Assembly: GCF_022760995.1 (NCBI RefSeq)
Contig: NZ_JAKWJO010000012.1
Coordinates: 1 to 64,000 of the forward strand
Reading direction: 5' to 3'
Origin: Dyella sedimenti
GTDB lineage: Bacteria > Pseudomonadota > Gammaproteobacteria > Xanthomonadales > Rhodanobacteraceae
DNA length: 64,000 bases
The notes beneath the pieces are model-generated. The model made no database searches, was not told where the DNA came from, and saw only the letters and a program-made list of their open reading frames with translations. Numbering within the stretch: the first letter of the stretch is position 1; every line of letters begins with the position of its first letter. Both the position numbers and the translations under genes were made by a program. This document shows, piece by piece, positions 25,321-35,414 of the stretch.

Positions 25321-26606
25321 CCTTCCAGCCTCGTCTTGAACCAGTCCCTGCCCTGCTGCCACCAGTAACCGGCCTGCGCGCCGAGATAGCCGAACGGGCG
25401 ATAGGTGGGCATCAAGCCATAACCGGCGAACTGTTTCCAGCGATCGTCGCCCTCGGCCAGCGCCGCCGCCAGCAGATCGCCCGCCGCGCAGGTGGGCGCC
25501 AGCCCATGTCCGCCGAATGCCTGCGCCCACCACAGGCCATCGCCCGTACCGCCGATCTGCGGCATCTGGTGGCGCGCATAGCTCATCAGGCCCGACCAGG
25601 CGTAGTCGATGCGCACGCCCTTGAGCTGCGGGAACACGCGCAGCAGGTCCCGCGTCAGCAATCGCTGCACCGCGCGCGGCGAACGGTTGCGCACGGAGAT
25701 GCGGCCACCCCACAGCAACCGCGTGTCCGGCAGCGGCCGGTAGTAATCGAAGGCGAAGCGCGTGTCGTAGATGGCCGAACGGGTGCGCAGGCATTCGGCC
25801 AGTCGGTCGCCCAGCGGCTCGGTCACCATCACATAGGTGGCGATGGGCAGGATCGCTCGGTCCACCTGACGCTTGAGGCCGGCCAGGTAGCCACCGCAGG
25901 CCAGCACGACCTGATCGGCCGTCACCGCGCCCTGGGCGGTTTCTATGCGCCACTGGGTGCCGTCGCGGCGCAATTGCCAGGCATCGGTGTTCTCATGGAG
26001 ACGTACGCCCAGCGACGACGCGGCGCCGGCCAGCCCGATCGCCAGATTGAGCGGATGCAGGTGCAGCGCGTTGCGCTCGTACAGGCCATCGAAATAGCGC
26101 GTGGTATGGATGCGCTCGCGCAGCGCCTGCTGCGGCAGCCACTCCCATGACACGCCATAGTGCTCGGCCAGCAGCGCCTGGCGTTGCCGCAGCACGGCGG
26201 GGTCGCGGAACCAGTTCGCCCAGACCACGCCCTCGTCCACCATGTCGCAGGCGATGGCGTGGCGCGCCACGCGCAGCCGGATCCGTTCCACCGCCTCGGT
26301 GGTGTAGCCGAACAGGGTCCGCGCCATGTCCTGGCCGCGCTGGTCCAGCAGCGCTTGCTCACCCAGCGAGTAACCGGCGAACACGAAGCCGCCATTGCGG
26401 CCGGAGGCACCGAAGCCGATGTGCTCCTTCTCCAGCAGCACCACGTCGCGCATGCCGCGCTCGGCCAGGCCCAAGGCGGTATGCAGCCCGGCAAAGCCAC
26501 CGCCGACGATGGCCACGCGCGCGTGGATACGTTCCTGCAGGGGCGCATAAGGCGCATAGGGCGCCGCGGTGGCACGGTAGTAAGAGCTGTGATGGGGTGA
26601 ACGCAT
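25317..26606 (-). CDS. FAD-dependent oxidoreductase (DAO family, PuuB/OrdL-like)
   Basis: A 429-residue flavoenzyme. The dinucleotide-binding motif [19 protein letters not shown] (about residues 31-49) and the [12 protein letters not shown] motif near 68-80 are typical of DAO-type amine oxidases such as gamma-glutamylputrescine oxidase and related OrdL proteins. [19 protein letters not shown] and [17 protein letters not shown] near the C-terminus complete the FAD site. The exact amine substrate cannot be read from the sequence; puuA, puuC and puuD are not nearby. Its stop overlaps csaA. Confidence 0.83.
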   Translation of the reverse strand: MRSPHHSSYYRATAAPYAPYAPLQERIHARVAIVGGGFAGLHTALGLAERGMRDVVLLEKEHIGFGASGRNGGFVFAGYSLGEQALLDQRGQDMARTLFGYTTEAVERIRLRVARHAIACDMVDEGVVWANWFRDPAVLRQRQALLAEHYGVSWEWLPQQALRERIHTTRYFDGLYERNALHLHPLNLAIGLAGAASSLGVRLHENTDAWQLRRDGTQWRIETAQGAVTADQVVLACGGYLAGLKRQVDRAILPIATYVMVTEPLGDRLAECLRTRSAIYDTRFAFDYYRPLPDTRLLWGGRISVRNRSPRAVQRLLTRDLLRVFPQLKGVRIDYAWSGLMSYARHQMPQIGGTGDGLWWAQAFGGHGLAPTCAAGDLLAAALAEGDDRWKQFAGYGLMPTYRPFGYLGAQAGYWWQQGRDWFKTRLEG

Positions 26607-26698
26607 GGTGCGACACGGGGTCCGTCACGGGAAACGCCGACCCACAACGCTAAGCCATTTCCCGGGCCGTGTCTGCTGCCGCCGGGCAGCCCCCTGCG

Positions 26699-29089
26699 CT
26701 AGTCGACCAGGCTGACGCCCAGGGGACGCAGGTCGCTGCGGCCATGGTCGTCCACCACGCGCACCTCGTAGTTGCCCGCGCTGGCCGGCTGCCAGAACAG
26801 CGATTCGCCGGGCGCCGTGCTTCCGACATAGGCATCGCCGACGAACCAGTACAGCTCGCGCACCGAGGCGTCCGCATTGGCGGTGAAGGCGATGCGGTTC
26901 TCCGCGGATGGCTTCAACCGCAGGGCATAGATGCTGCCGCGCAGGGGCGAGGTGATGGCCGGCGGATCGCCGCCGACGTCGCCGCTGCCGATGCAGTCCT
27001 CGTTGCGCGGCGGCGTGAGACGAGGAATGCCGGCCTGCGCGAACACGCGCTGCAATTCGGACGGCCAGAACTCGTAGACCTCGACATGGGTGCGCTTGCC
27101 GGCATAGGGCGGGCAAGCGGGACGCCCGGTGGCGTCGTCGATCACCACCGGCCGATGCACCTGGCTGACCCGGACCGGCGACTTGCCGGGAATGAACCAG
27201 GTCGTGCCCCGCTGGGGACACCACTGGTTAGGCAGGTCGCCGCTGGCCAGGCAGATTTCCACGCGACGCAGATGGGCCGGCATGCGGCGCACCGGCTCGG
27301 CCATCTGCGGCTGCGCCGCGCGCAGCGCATCGACCATCTGGAAGAACAGCGGCGCCGACGCTTCCACGCCCACGAAGGCGGGGTTGCCGCTGCTGTCGAA
27401 GTTGCCTATCCAGACCACCAGCACGTAAGGGCCGAAGCTGCCGGCGGTCCAGGCATCGCGGAACCCCCAGGACGTACCGGTTTTCCAGTACACCGGCAGG
27501 CGGCCGGGCTGCGCGCCGGTGGTTTCGTCGGGGCGCGGGTTCTGCCGCAGCATGTCCATCACCATGAAGCTCGCCTCGTCGCTGAGCAGTCGCGTGCCGC
27601 CGGATGGTTGATCGGAGGCCAGCAGCCGCAGCGGCCGCAGCTCGCCACGGTTGGCCAGCATCGCGTAGAGGCCGGCCAGCTCCTGCATGGTCACCTCGCC
27701 GCCGCCGAGCACCAGGGCCAGCCCGTAGTGCTTCTCGCTGGCCATGCGGCTGATGCCGGCCTCGCGCAGGAACTGGTAGAAGCTGGGCTGCTGCAATTGC
27801 GAGGCGACCCACACGGCCGGGATGTTGCGGCTGCGCACGAGCGCTTCGGTGGCTGTCACCGGCCCCAGGAAATGGCCGTCGAAATTCTCCGGCGCATAGG
27901 GCCCAAAAGCCGTCGGCACGTCGCGCAAGACGGTCTGCGGATGCAGCACGCCCTGGTCGAAACCCAGGCCATAGATGAAGGGCTTGAGCGTGGAGCCTGG
28001 CGAACGCTTGGCCAGCGTGCCGTTGACCTGGCCCTGGATGTCGGCGTCGCGGTAGTCGGCCGAGCCCACCAGGGCCTTCACGCCCATGTCGCGGGTATCG
28101 ACCAGGATGGCGGCAGCATTGCGGATGCCGCGGGACTGGTTGCGCTCGATGTAGCGGCCGACCTGGCGTTCCAGCACGTGTTGCAGGTCCAGGTCGAGCG
28201 TGGTGGCGAGCCGGCTGTCCTCCCCCGCCATGCCCAACCGCCGCGCCGCCAGCACCTGGTCCACCGCGTGTGGCGCCTCGAACGGCAGGCTCGGCAAGGG
28301 GCGCAGGCGCCATGGCAGGTCGAACAGCGGCTGCAGCGAGGCATCCTCGGGATGCCGCTTTTTCCAGCGGACGTAGAGCCGGTTGCGCGAAGCGGTCAGC
28401 GACGGACCGGCAAGCTCCGCGCCATGAGCCTGCAGGCGTCGGCTGGGATCCTGCGGGATCACCGCCAGCGTCAGCGCCTCCGGCAGGCTGAGCATGGCGG
28501 CGCTCTTGTCGAAATAGATCATGCTGGCGGCGCCCACGCCCTCCACGTTGCGGCCATAAGGCGCGAAGTTGAGATAGGCCTCGAGGATCTGGTCCTTGGA
28601 GTAATACAGCTCCAGCTGCACCGCGCGCGCGACCTGCCGCAGCTTGCCCAGTGGCGTGCGCGTATCGAGCCGCCAGAGCAGGCGGGCCAACTGCATGGTG
28701 AGGGTGGAGCCGCCCTGGCGATTGCCATGGCTCACATAGGTGACCCAGGCGCCACGCGCCAGCCCGTACGGGTTGAAGCCGGGATGCCAGCGGAACCAGC
28801 GGTCCTCGTGCAGCATCACGCCCTCGATCAGCGCGGGCGAGATGTCCTTGAGCGGCACCCACAGGCGATAGCGCTGGTCATCGGCCAGGGTCAGGCGCAG
28901 CAGGCGGCCCTGCGCATCGACCACCGCGGTGGACGAAGGCAACCATTCGCGCAAGGGACGATGCGGCCACAGGCGGCAGCCCAGCAGCACCGCCACCACC
29001 AGGGCCGCGCCCGCCAGCCAGTTCTGCCAGCGCCACAGCCATCGCAGCAGGGCCGTGGCGACGCGGGCGACAAGTGGCGGAGACTTCAT
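26699..29089 (-). CDS. pbpC: Penicillin-binding protein 1C
   Basis: A 796-residue bifunctional peptidoglycan synthase. An N-terminal membrane anchor (about 24-40) is followed by the GT51 glycosyltransferase domain, with catalytic Glu95 in HEDRWFRWHPG and RQGGSTLTMQLAR at 124-136. The transpeptidase domain shows SPGSTLKP (Ser366-Lys369), SRN (420-422) and KTGTS (536-540). A C-terminal BiPBP_C domain (about 690-790) is characteristic of PBP1C. It lies 49 bases downstream of the alpha-2-macroglobulin gene on the same strand, the widespread pairing of pbpC with yfhM. Confidence 0.94.
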   Translation of the reverse strand: MKSPPLVARVATALLRWLWRWQNWLAGAALVVAVLLGCRLWPHRPLREWLPSSTAVVDAQGRLLRLTLADDQRYRLWVPLKDISPALIEGVMLHEDRWFRWHPGFNPYGLARGAWVTYVSHGNRQGGSTLTMQLARLLWRLDTRTPLGKLRQVARAVQLELYYSKDQILEAYLNFAPYGRNVEGVGAASMIYFDKSAAMLSLPEALTLAVIPQDPSRRLQAHGAELAGPSLTASRNRLYVRWKKRHPEDASLQPLFDLPWRLRPLPSLPFEAPHAVDQVLAARRLGMAGEDSRLATTLDLDLQHVLERQVGRYIERNQSRGIRNAAAILVDTRDMGVKALVGSADYRDADIQGQVNGTLAKRSPGSTLKPFIYGLGFDQGVLHPQTVLRDVPTAFGPYAPENFDGHFLGPVTATEALVRSRNIPAVWVASQLQQPSFYQFLREAGISRMASEKHYGLALVLGGGEVTMQELAGLYAMLANRGELRPLRLLASDQPSGGTRLLSDEASFMVMDMLRQNPRPDETTGAQPGRLPVYWKTGTSWGFRDAWTAGSFGPYVLVVWIGNFDSSGNPAFVGVEASAPLFFQMVDALRAAQPQMAEPVRRMPAHLRRVEICLASGDLPNQWCPQRGTTWFIPGKSPVRVSQVHRPVVIDDATGRPACPPYAGKRTHVEVYEFWPSELQRVFAQAGIPRLTPPRNEDCIGSGDVGGDPPAITSPLRGSIYALRLKPSAENRIAFTANADASVRELYWFVGDAYVGSTAPGESLFWQPASAGNYEVRVVDDHGRSDLRPLGVSLVD

Positions 29090-29138
29090 GGGGCGGCATC
29101 ACCGGCGCGCCTTTCGTCCGAAAGGCGCGCCTCCTGGC

Positions 29139-32100
29139 TCAGGGTTGGCTGGTCACGGTGAGCGTCCTGCCGCCGGCCGTGCGCGCCTGGATACGGCGGT
29201 CGTACAGCGATTCGCCATAGGCGGGCGGCACGATGAACTTGCCGGCATTGGTCGCCTTGATGCGGTAGACGAACTCGCCCACGTCGGGCAGCGCCGTGCC
29301 ATACAGCACCACGCGGTCCTCGCGCACGTCGGCGTATTGGAGCCGCCAGCTGGCGCGGCCCACGCCGATGGGCGAGCGCCACGCACCAGCCTCCACCGTG
29401 CTGTCGCCGCCAGCATCCTCGGCCGCCGGCTCGTTCTGCTGGTGGTCGGTCACCACCGGCGGCGGCTGGATCACCGGCTCGAAACCGCCGGGCAGCAGGT
29501 CGACGATCGCCACGTTGCCGACGCCATCGTTGCCAATGGCGCGGATCTTCAGGTGCACGTCGATCTCCTGGCCGAGGCTTATCTGGTCGATGGTCTTGCC
29601 GTTCGCGTCGGTGTAGTCGCGGGTGATCTCCAGGCCCTCGCTGATCGCCTTGCCGGGCGCATCACGGTCGTAGCCGCCCTGGCTCACCACGCGCCAAGCC
29701 GGCAGCGTGCCGCCGTTGGTGAAGCGCAGGCGATTCACCGCCGCATCCCAGCTACCGGCCTGCAGCAGGTTGCCCTGCGGCGCGGCGATGGACTTCACAC
29801 TGCCGTCGGCATGCACCTCGTCGATGCGCAGCTTGTCCAGCCCGTCGCCTGCCTGCCCCGCATAGGCATCGAGCGCGAGCAACGTCATGGACGAGGACAG
29901 CGTGTTGTACCAGCCATGCGCCAGCGGCCACGCCAGGTTCTCCATCACGCGCGGCGAGAGGGCCCTGGCGCGCTCGGGGAAGTGCTTGCCGAGCAGGTAC
30001 AGGGTGCTGGCGTCGCGGATCAGCGGGTCGTAGTAGTAGCCGTAGTGGTAGTCCTTGTCCTCGGCGCTGCGCTCGAGCAGCTTCTGCGGCCCGGCGATCA
30101 GCTGCGCCGCCTGCTTGTCCTGCTTGAGCAACTGGTACGAGGCGGCCAGCCAGGCCGCGGCGAGGTCGTTCTTCCATTGCTCGGGATAGGCCTCCTCCAG
30201 GCGCTTCTGCACGGCGGCGAGGTCGTTGGTGGTGACGTTGCCCTGGCGGGTCAGCAGGTACACCGCATAGGCGCGCTGGCGCAGCAGGTCCAGTCCATCG
30301 AGGCTGTCGTCCGCCGCCAGTTGCCGCAGGTAGCCGTTGCCGGCATCGAACATGTCGCGCGGCACGCTGACGCCGCGATCGCGCGCCTCGAGCAGGAAGT
30401 GCATCGCATAGGTCGACACGAACGGATCGGCATCCGGCGTGGCCGCCCACAGGCCGAAGCCGCCGCGTCCGTTCTGGCGCGAATGCAGCACGTCGAGGAA
30501 CTGCGCCAACGCCTCGTCGTTGCTGAGCTGCCTGCCTTCCAGCTTCGGCTGCAGCGCCTCGGCGAACACCTTCACCTGCGGCCACTTGGCCAACACCAGC
30601 CGCGGCATCGCCGAGCTGAGGATCTGCTCGCTGCAGTAATGCTGGAAGTTGACCAGGTAGTCGGTGAGTCCGCTGGCGAGCACCACCGGCACGCTGGAGA
30701 TGGCCGCGTCGCGCGAGGCGTACGGGCCATACATGCGGCGCAGGCCCGGCTGGTCGACCTTGCTGTTGGAATCGACCCGGCCGACATCCACCTGGGTGCG
30801 GTAGGCCGATGCCGGGCGCACCGACAGGTCCACGCCCTGGCGCGCCGACTTGTCGCCGTAGCTGGCCGTGAAGTCCAGGTGACCCGAACCCAGCTGGTCG
30901 GTGGCCTTGACCCGGAAGGTAGCCACGCCTTCGCGCAGCTCGCCCAGGCTCAGGCTCCGGCTGGGCGCGCCCATCACTTGCAATTGCGGCCCGGTCTTGA
31001 GCGATACCGCCACCGGCACCGCCTTGCCACCCAGGCCGGTCAGGTTGTTGGCCACGCCTACGCTGACCTCGGCCTCGTCGCCCGGCGCCAGCGTGGTGGG
31101 CACGTTGGGCGACAGCACGAAGTCACCACGCACGGTGGTGGTGCCCTCGAAGGTACCGACGCGATCCGGCGACACGGCCACCGCCATCACGCGTAGCCGG
31201 CCGTTGAAGTAGTCGGGCACCTGGTAGCGCAGCTCGGTCTCGCCGTTGACCTCGACGATGCCCGACCAGTAAGCCACCGGCTTGTCGCGCTTGCGCTTGA
31301 AGGGATTGAGCTGGCGGCCGATCGCGGCATCCTCGTCGCCGCCGGGCGCCGCCATCGCCATCAGCTTCTCGAAGTCGGGCAGGATCAGGTCGAGGATCTG
31401 CGCGGTGCCGACCTCCAGCATGCGCTTGCGGAAGAAGAACTTCAGCGGATCGCCCAGCTTGTAGCGGGCCACCTGCAGGATGCCCTCGTCCACCGCGAAC
31501 ACCACGGCGCGGGTCGGCTGCGGCGCGCTGAGCTTGAAGGTGACCGTGTCACCGGGCTTCACCAGCGCGGGCGATTCCACCTTGATGGCATTGCGCCGCG
31601 CATCGAGGTTCACCGAGAACGGCACTACGCCATAACTCAGCGGACTCATGAAGATCTCGTCCGACGACGGATCGCGGATGTACTGCACGTTGATGTAGCC
31701 GTTGCCCTCGAAGTCGGCCGGCACCGTGATGTGCTGCACCGAGCTGGTGGTGTCGGCATGGAACCAGGCGTGGGCGTAAACCTTGTCGCGCTCGATGGTG
31801 ATCAGGCCGCTGCCGGCGTACGGCGCGCGGATGGCCACGTCCACCGTCTCGCCCGGCGCGTAGTCCTGCTTGCTCAGGTTGAGCTGCAGTTCGGCGTTGC
31901 GGTCCAGCGAGCGCGACACGTTGGCGGCGCCAGCCACTGAATACGCCACCCGGTTCACTTCCACGCCATCGCTGGCGCGCAGCAACACCAGCGCGTAGCT
32001 GCCCGGCTCGTCGGTCGGCAAGGCGTAGTCGTTGCCGTCGGCAGAAAGCTCCAGCGCCTGCTCCTTGAGCGTGGTTTCCTTGAGCTTGGACTGGTACTTG

Positions 32101-35100
32101 TAGACGCCCGAATCCTGCCGGGTCAGCACCGAGACGTAACGCAACTGGACCAGGCGCGCCTTCAGCGCCTTCAGCGCGATGGCCTTGGCGGTGTGGTCGA
32201 TCGCCACCAGGCGCACGCTGCGCGGCGTACCGCGGCTGACGTAGTCGAGGTCGTCCACCGCCTTGTAGCCGACCAGCCAGTCGTTGCTGGACACCAGGGT
32301 CTGGGCCGCCGCGGCCACGCTGCGGCCGCCTTCGGGCTCGTACGCCTTGGCCAGGAAGTACAGCTGGTAGGTGGCGTCGGCGTACTTCTTCAGGTCCAGG
32401 TCGAATTCGGCATGGCCCTTGTCGTCGGTCTTGCCGTCCTGCAAGGTGTCCTCGTAGCCCTCCTTGGCACGCCGTGCATCGTAGAAATGGTAGTCGGGCC
32501 AGCTGCGGAAGGCCGGCCAGGCCGGGCGCAAGGTCAGCGAGGCCTCCACGCGGCGGTTGGTAGCCGGCGTGCCGAACAGGTTCATCGCATCGACGATGCC
32601 CTTCACCTCGTCCGGCTTCACCCAGCCCTCGGGCACTTGCCCGGCAAGCCTGGCCTCCACCTTCATGCGGTCGGGCAGGAATTCCTTCACCTGCACGGTG
32701 GTGCTGCCGATCTGCGCGCCGGCCTTGCCGTCCTTGACGATATAGAGATTGACCGTCCAGGTGCCGGTCGGCGCGGTTTCGGCGGGCGCGTAGGCCAGTT
32801 CGCCGAAACCCGAGCCATCCATTGCCATCGGCAATTGCTTCACCGTCATGCCGCGCGGGTCGACGATCTCGACCTGCAGCGGAATGCCCGCCACGCTGTG
32901 CGTCCAGCTGGCCGCGCGCACGATCAGGCCCACATGGAAGGTATCGCCCGGCCGGTAGATGCCGCGATCGGAGAACAGGTAGGCCGACAGCTGGCCCGCG
33001 TTCTGCGCGTTGCGCTCGCCGCCCACGTCGAAGCGCGAGAAATCCAGCCGGCGGTCATAGCTTCCGATGGGCAGGAACGACAGGTCGTCGGCCTTCTTCA
33101 CCATATAGAGCGTGGGCTGCTTTTCGCGCTCCAGCCCCTTGAAGCTGGGGAAATGCACCATACCGTCGGCCGAGGTGGTGTCGTCGAACAGGGTCTGGCC
33201 ATTGACGGCCAGTACCGAAACGCTGGCGCCCGCCACCGGCTGGCCGGTGCGGATGGATTGCACGAACACGTCCTGGCTGCCATCCAGCGCGCGCTTGACC
33301 AGCATGCCGAGGTCCGTGACCACGATCAGGCGTGTGTCGGTGGGCAGGGAGCCGTCGCCGCTGTCCTCGCCGGACATGCCGTCGCCTTCGGCATCCTCCT
33401 CGTCCGGGTAAGCTTCGTTGGCGTTGCGCGGCGCGGCCTGGGGCTGGTTCTCGGCGGCCTTGCGCGCCTCCTCGCGTTTCTTCTCGGCCGCGGCGTCGTA
33501 GCTGGAAAGATGCAGCAGGAATACGCCGCGCTTGCCGTCCTTCAGGTATTGGCCCAGGTCCACGCCCTCGTAATGGGCCTTGGCGGGATCGCCCTTGGGA
33601 AAGCTGCGCTTCTGCTCGAAGCGCTCCACGATGTGGTCCTCGCTGAAGGCGTAGCCGAGCTCGGGCCGCGCATAGCTGCCCTGGTTGAAGCTGACCAGGT
33701 GCTGCAACTGGTCGGGCAGCACGCGGCCGATTTCCACGCGCATGCCAGGCAGGTTGCGCGAAACCACGGAAAGGCGCTTGCTGCCGGAGATGGACAACAG
33801 GGAGCCGTCGGCCATGAAGCGCAGCAGCTTGGGATAGTCGGGCACCGTCACCACGGCGGCGTAGGGCTTGCCTAGGACATAACCGCCGAACGATTTCAGG
33901 CCCTTGTCCACCCGCACGTAGATGCGCTGGCCGGGCGCGGCGTGGAACTTGAAGCTCTGCGTCGCCTCGTAGTCGTTCTCCGTCGGCACCCGTTCCAGCG
34001 GCAAGGGCTGTGCCAGGCGCAGTGTATCCTCGCCCACCTGGGAAGCGTTCCAGGCATAGGGTGGCTCGTCCTCGCCCTGCTCCACACCGGGCCTGCGCGC
34101 GGGCAGCACCCATGCCTTGACCAGGCCGGCCAGTTCGCTGTCGCGCACGCTGCCGCCAACGTTGAACAGCAGCACCTGCTCGGGCTCGTACTTCTCGTTG
34201 TCGACCAGGGTGGGCGCGATGCTGTTGATCGACAGGCTGTAGAGACCCGGCACGCGCACATGCGCCTTGAGTTCCTTCGCGGTGCCATCGCCGCCGCGCG
34301 CGCTGCGCACGCCCTTGTCGATCACATAGCGCACGCTGCCCTCGTCGCGCGGCAAGGCCAGCGGCTGCGAGTGGATCCAGGCATGCAACCGGGTCTGGTC
34401 GTAGGTAACGGTATATTTCAGCGCGGTATCGCCGCTACCCCGCTGGGCCAGGCCGACGGCGATGCGCTTTTCGAAATCGGCCGCGTCGACCGGGTAATTG
34501 AAGTTCACCGGCAGGATGGTCTTCTTGGCGGTCGCGTCCTGGGGATCCTGGTAGAACTCGCCGCGCTGCACCTTGGCCTCGAACGGCGCGATATCGAAAC
34601 CGAAATGATCCTCGGCCACCCGCACATGGGGCGCGAAGGCCTTGGCAGGATCGAAACGCACCTCGTAATGGCGGCCGACCGGCCAATCCTCGGCGGGCAC
34701 GAAGCGCAGGGTGCGGTCGTCGGTCCAGCTCCACTGCCCCTTGGCGGCCGGCTGCATGACGATGCCCTCGGTCACCGGCTTGCCGACCCGTTCGATCGGC
34801 GCGGCCGAGCCGGAGAAACTCACCGTCAACGGATGGATGACGATAGGTTGCTGCACATAGTCGGTAATGGCCGGGGCATCGACCTTCAGGGTGATATGGG
34901 AGGGCTCCGCCGGCTTGGGCCGGTTCCGGTACCACTGCCAGCCGAACCAGCCGCCGGCGCCCAGCACCATCGCCGCAACCAGCAGGCCAGCCGCCTGTAC
35001 CGGCCGGCGCCGGATCCACCCTCCGGTGGCGGTCAGCCAACCGGGCGCGGTCCAGCTGACCTGCCCCAACAGGGGACGCAACACCCATCCCAGGCCGGCG

Positions 35101-35156
35101 AACAGGCCGCGCAGCAAGCGCAGCGGCAGCAACAGCAGAAATCGCAGCAGATCCAT
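29139..35156 (-). CDS. Bacterial alpha-2-macroglobulin family protein (YfhM-like)
   Basis: A 2005-residue periplasmic protease trap. A hydrophobic segment near residues 55-72 anchors it to the inner membrane; no lipobox cysteine is seen, unlike E. coli YfhM. MG-type beta-sandwich domains follow, then a bait region. The thioester motif CxEQ is present as YCSEQ with Cys1508, inside an alpha-helical TED domain (about 1460-1780). Such proteins covalently trap proteases that breach the outer membrane, while the neighbouring PBP1C repairs peptidoglycan. An acidic low-complexity insertion (EDAEGDGMSGEDSGDGS) lies near residue 600. Confidence 0.92.
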   Translation of the reverse strand: MDLLRFLLLLPLRLLRGLFAGLGWVLRPLLGQVSWTAPGWLTATGGWIRRRPVQAAGLLVAAMVLGAGGWFGWQWYRNRPKPAEPSHITLKVDAPAITDYVQQPIVIHPLTVSFSGSAAPIERVGKPVTEGIVMQPAAKGQWSWTDDRTLRFVPAEDWPVGRHYEVRFDPAKAFAPHVRVAEDHFGFDIAPFEAKVQRGEFYQDPQDATAKKTILPVNFNYPVDAADFEKRIAVGLAQRGSGDTALKYTVTYDQTRLHAWIHSQPLALPRDEGSVRYVIDKGVRSARGGDGTAKELKAHVRVPGLYSLSINSIAPTLVDNEKYEPEQVLLFNVGGSVRDSELAGLVKAWVLPARRPGVEQGEDEPPYAWNASQVGEDTLRLAQPLPLERVPTENDYEATQSFKFHAAPGQRIYVRVDKGLKSFGGYVLGKPYAAVVTVPDYPKLLRFMADGSLLSISGSKRLSVVSRNLPGMRVEIGRVLPDQLQHLVSFNQGSYARPELGYAFSEDHIVERFEQKRSFPKGDPAKAHYEGVDLGQYLKDGKRGVFLLHLSSYDAAAEKKREEARKAAENQPQAAPRNANEAYPDEEDAEGDGMSGEDSGDGSLPTDTRLIVVTDLGMLVKRALDGSQDVFVQSIRTGQPVAGASVSVLAVNGQTLFDDTTSADGMVHFPSFKGLEREKQPTLYMVKKADDLSFLPIGSYDRRLDFSRFDVGGERNAQNAGQLSAYLFSDRGIYRPGDTFHVGLIVRAASWTHSVAGIPLQVEIVDPRGMTVKQLPMAMDGSGFGELAYAPAETAPTGTWTVNLYIVKDGKAGAQIGSTTVQVKEFLPDRMKVEARLAGQVPEGWVKPDEVKGIVDAMNLFGTPATNRRVEASLTLRPAWPAFRSWPDYHFYDARRAKEGYEDTLQDGKTDDKGHAEFDLDLKKYADATYQLYFLAKAYEPEGGRSVAAAAQTLVSSNDWLVGYKAVDDLDYVSRGTPRSVRLVAIDHTAKAIALKALKARLVQLRYVSVLTRQDSGVYKYQSKLKETTLKEQALELSADGNDYALPTDEPGSYALVLLRASDGVEVNRVAYSVAGAANVSRSLDRNAELQLNLSKQDYAPGETVDVAIRAPYAGSGLITIERDKVYAHAWFHADTTSSVQHITVPADFEGNGYINVQYIRDPSSDEIFMSPLSYGVVPFSVNLDARRNAIKVESPALVKPGDTVTFKLSAPQPTRAVVFAVDEGILQVARYKLGDPLKFFFRKRMLEVGTAQILDLILPDFEKLMAMAAPGGDEDAAIGRQLNPFKRKRDKPVAYWSGIVEVNGETELRYQVPDYFNGRLRVMAVAVSPDRVGTFEGTTTVRGDFVLSPNVPTTLAPGDEAEVSVGVANNLTGLGGKAVPVAVSLKTGPQLQVMGAPSRSLSLGELREGVATFRVKATDQLGSGHLDFTASYGDKSARQGVDLSVRPASAYRTQVDVGRVDSNSKVDQPGLRRMYGPYASRDAAISSVPVVLASGLTDYLVNFQHYCSEQILSSAMPRLVLAKWPQVKVFAEALQPKLEGRQLSNDEALAQFLDVLHSRQNGRGGFGLWAATPDADPFVSTYAMHFLLEARDRGVSVPRDMFDAGNGYLRQLAADDSLDGLDLLRQRAYAVYLLTRQGNVTTNDLAAVQKRLEEAYPEQWKNDLAAAWLAASYQLLKQDKQAAQLIAGPQKLLERSAEDKDYHYGYYYDPLIRDASTLYLLGKHFPERARALSPRVMENLAWPLAHGWYNTLSSSMTLLALDAYAGQAGDGLDKLRIDEVHADGSVKSIAAPQGNLLQAGSWDAAVNRLRFTNGGTLPAWRVVSQGGYDRDAPGKAISEGLEITRDYTDANGKTIDQISLGQEIDVHLKIRAIGNDGVGNVAIVDLLPGGFEPVIQPPPVVTDHQQNEPAAEDAGGDSTVEAGAWRSPIGVGRASWRLQYADVREDRVVLYGTALPDVGEFVYRIKATNAGKFIVPPAYGESLYDRRIQARTAGGRTLTVTSQP

Positions 35157-35370
35157 GATGCTTCCTCAGGTGTCATCCGATGAACACGAAAACGGCATGC
35201 CGCCGGCCCTGGGCCGATGCCCAATATGCGACAGCGCCCGCCTCTTGCGAAGCGGGCGCAACGATCACGGTACCCCAGGGATTAATCTGCGCGCCGAACA
35301 TGGCGGAACGCGGGAAGGATTCTGGCATGCGCCCGTCCATGGCGCATTCGGATCAGTCTGATTTCTGTCG

Positions 35371-35397
35371 CCGCCCTCTGCCTTGCGCAGAGGGCGG
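35371..35397 (-). terminator. Hairpin after galU
   Basis: A perfect 11-bp stem (35371-35381 with 35387-35397) and 5-base loop, located 18 bases after the galU stop on the minus strand. The trailing T tract is weak, so it is a probable rather than certain intrinsic terminator of the long lapA-galU run. Confidence 0.55.
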
Positions 35398-35414
35398 TAG
35401 TACCGACCGTAGGA

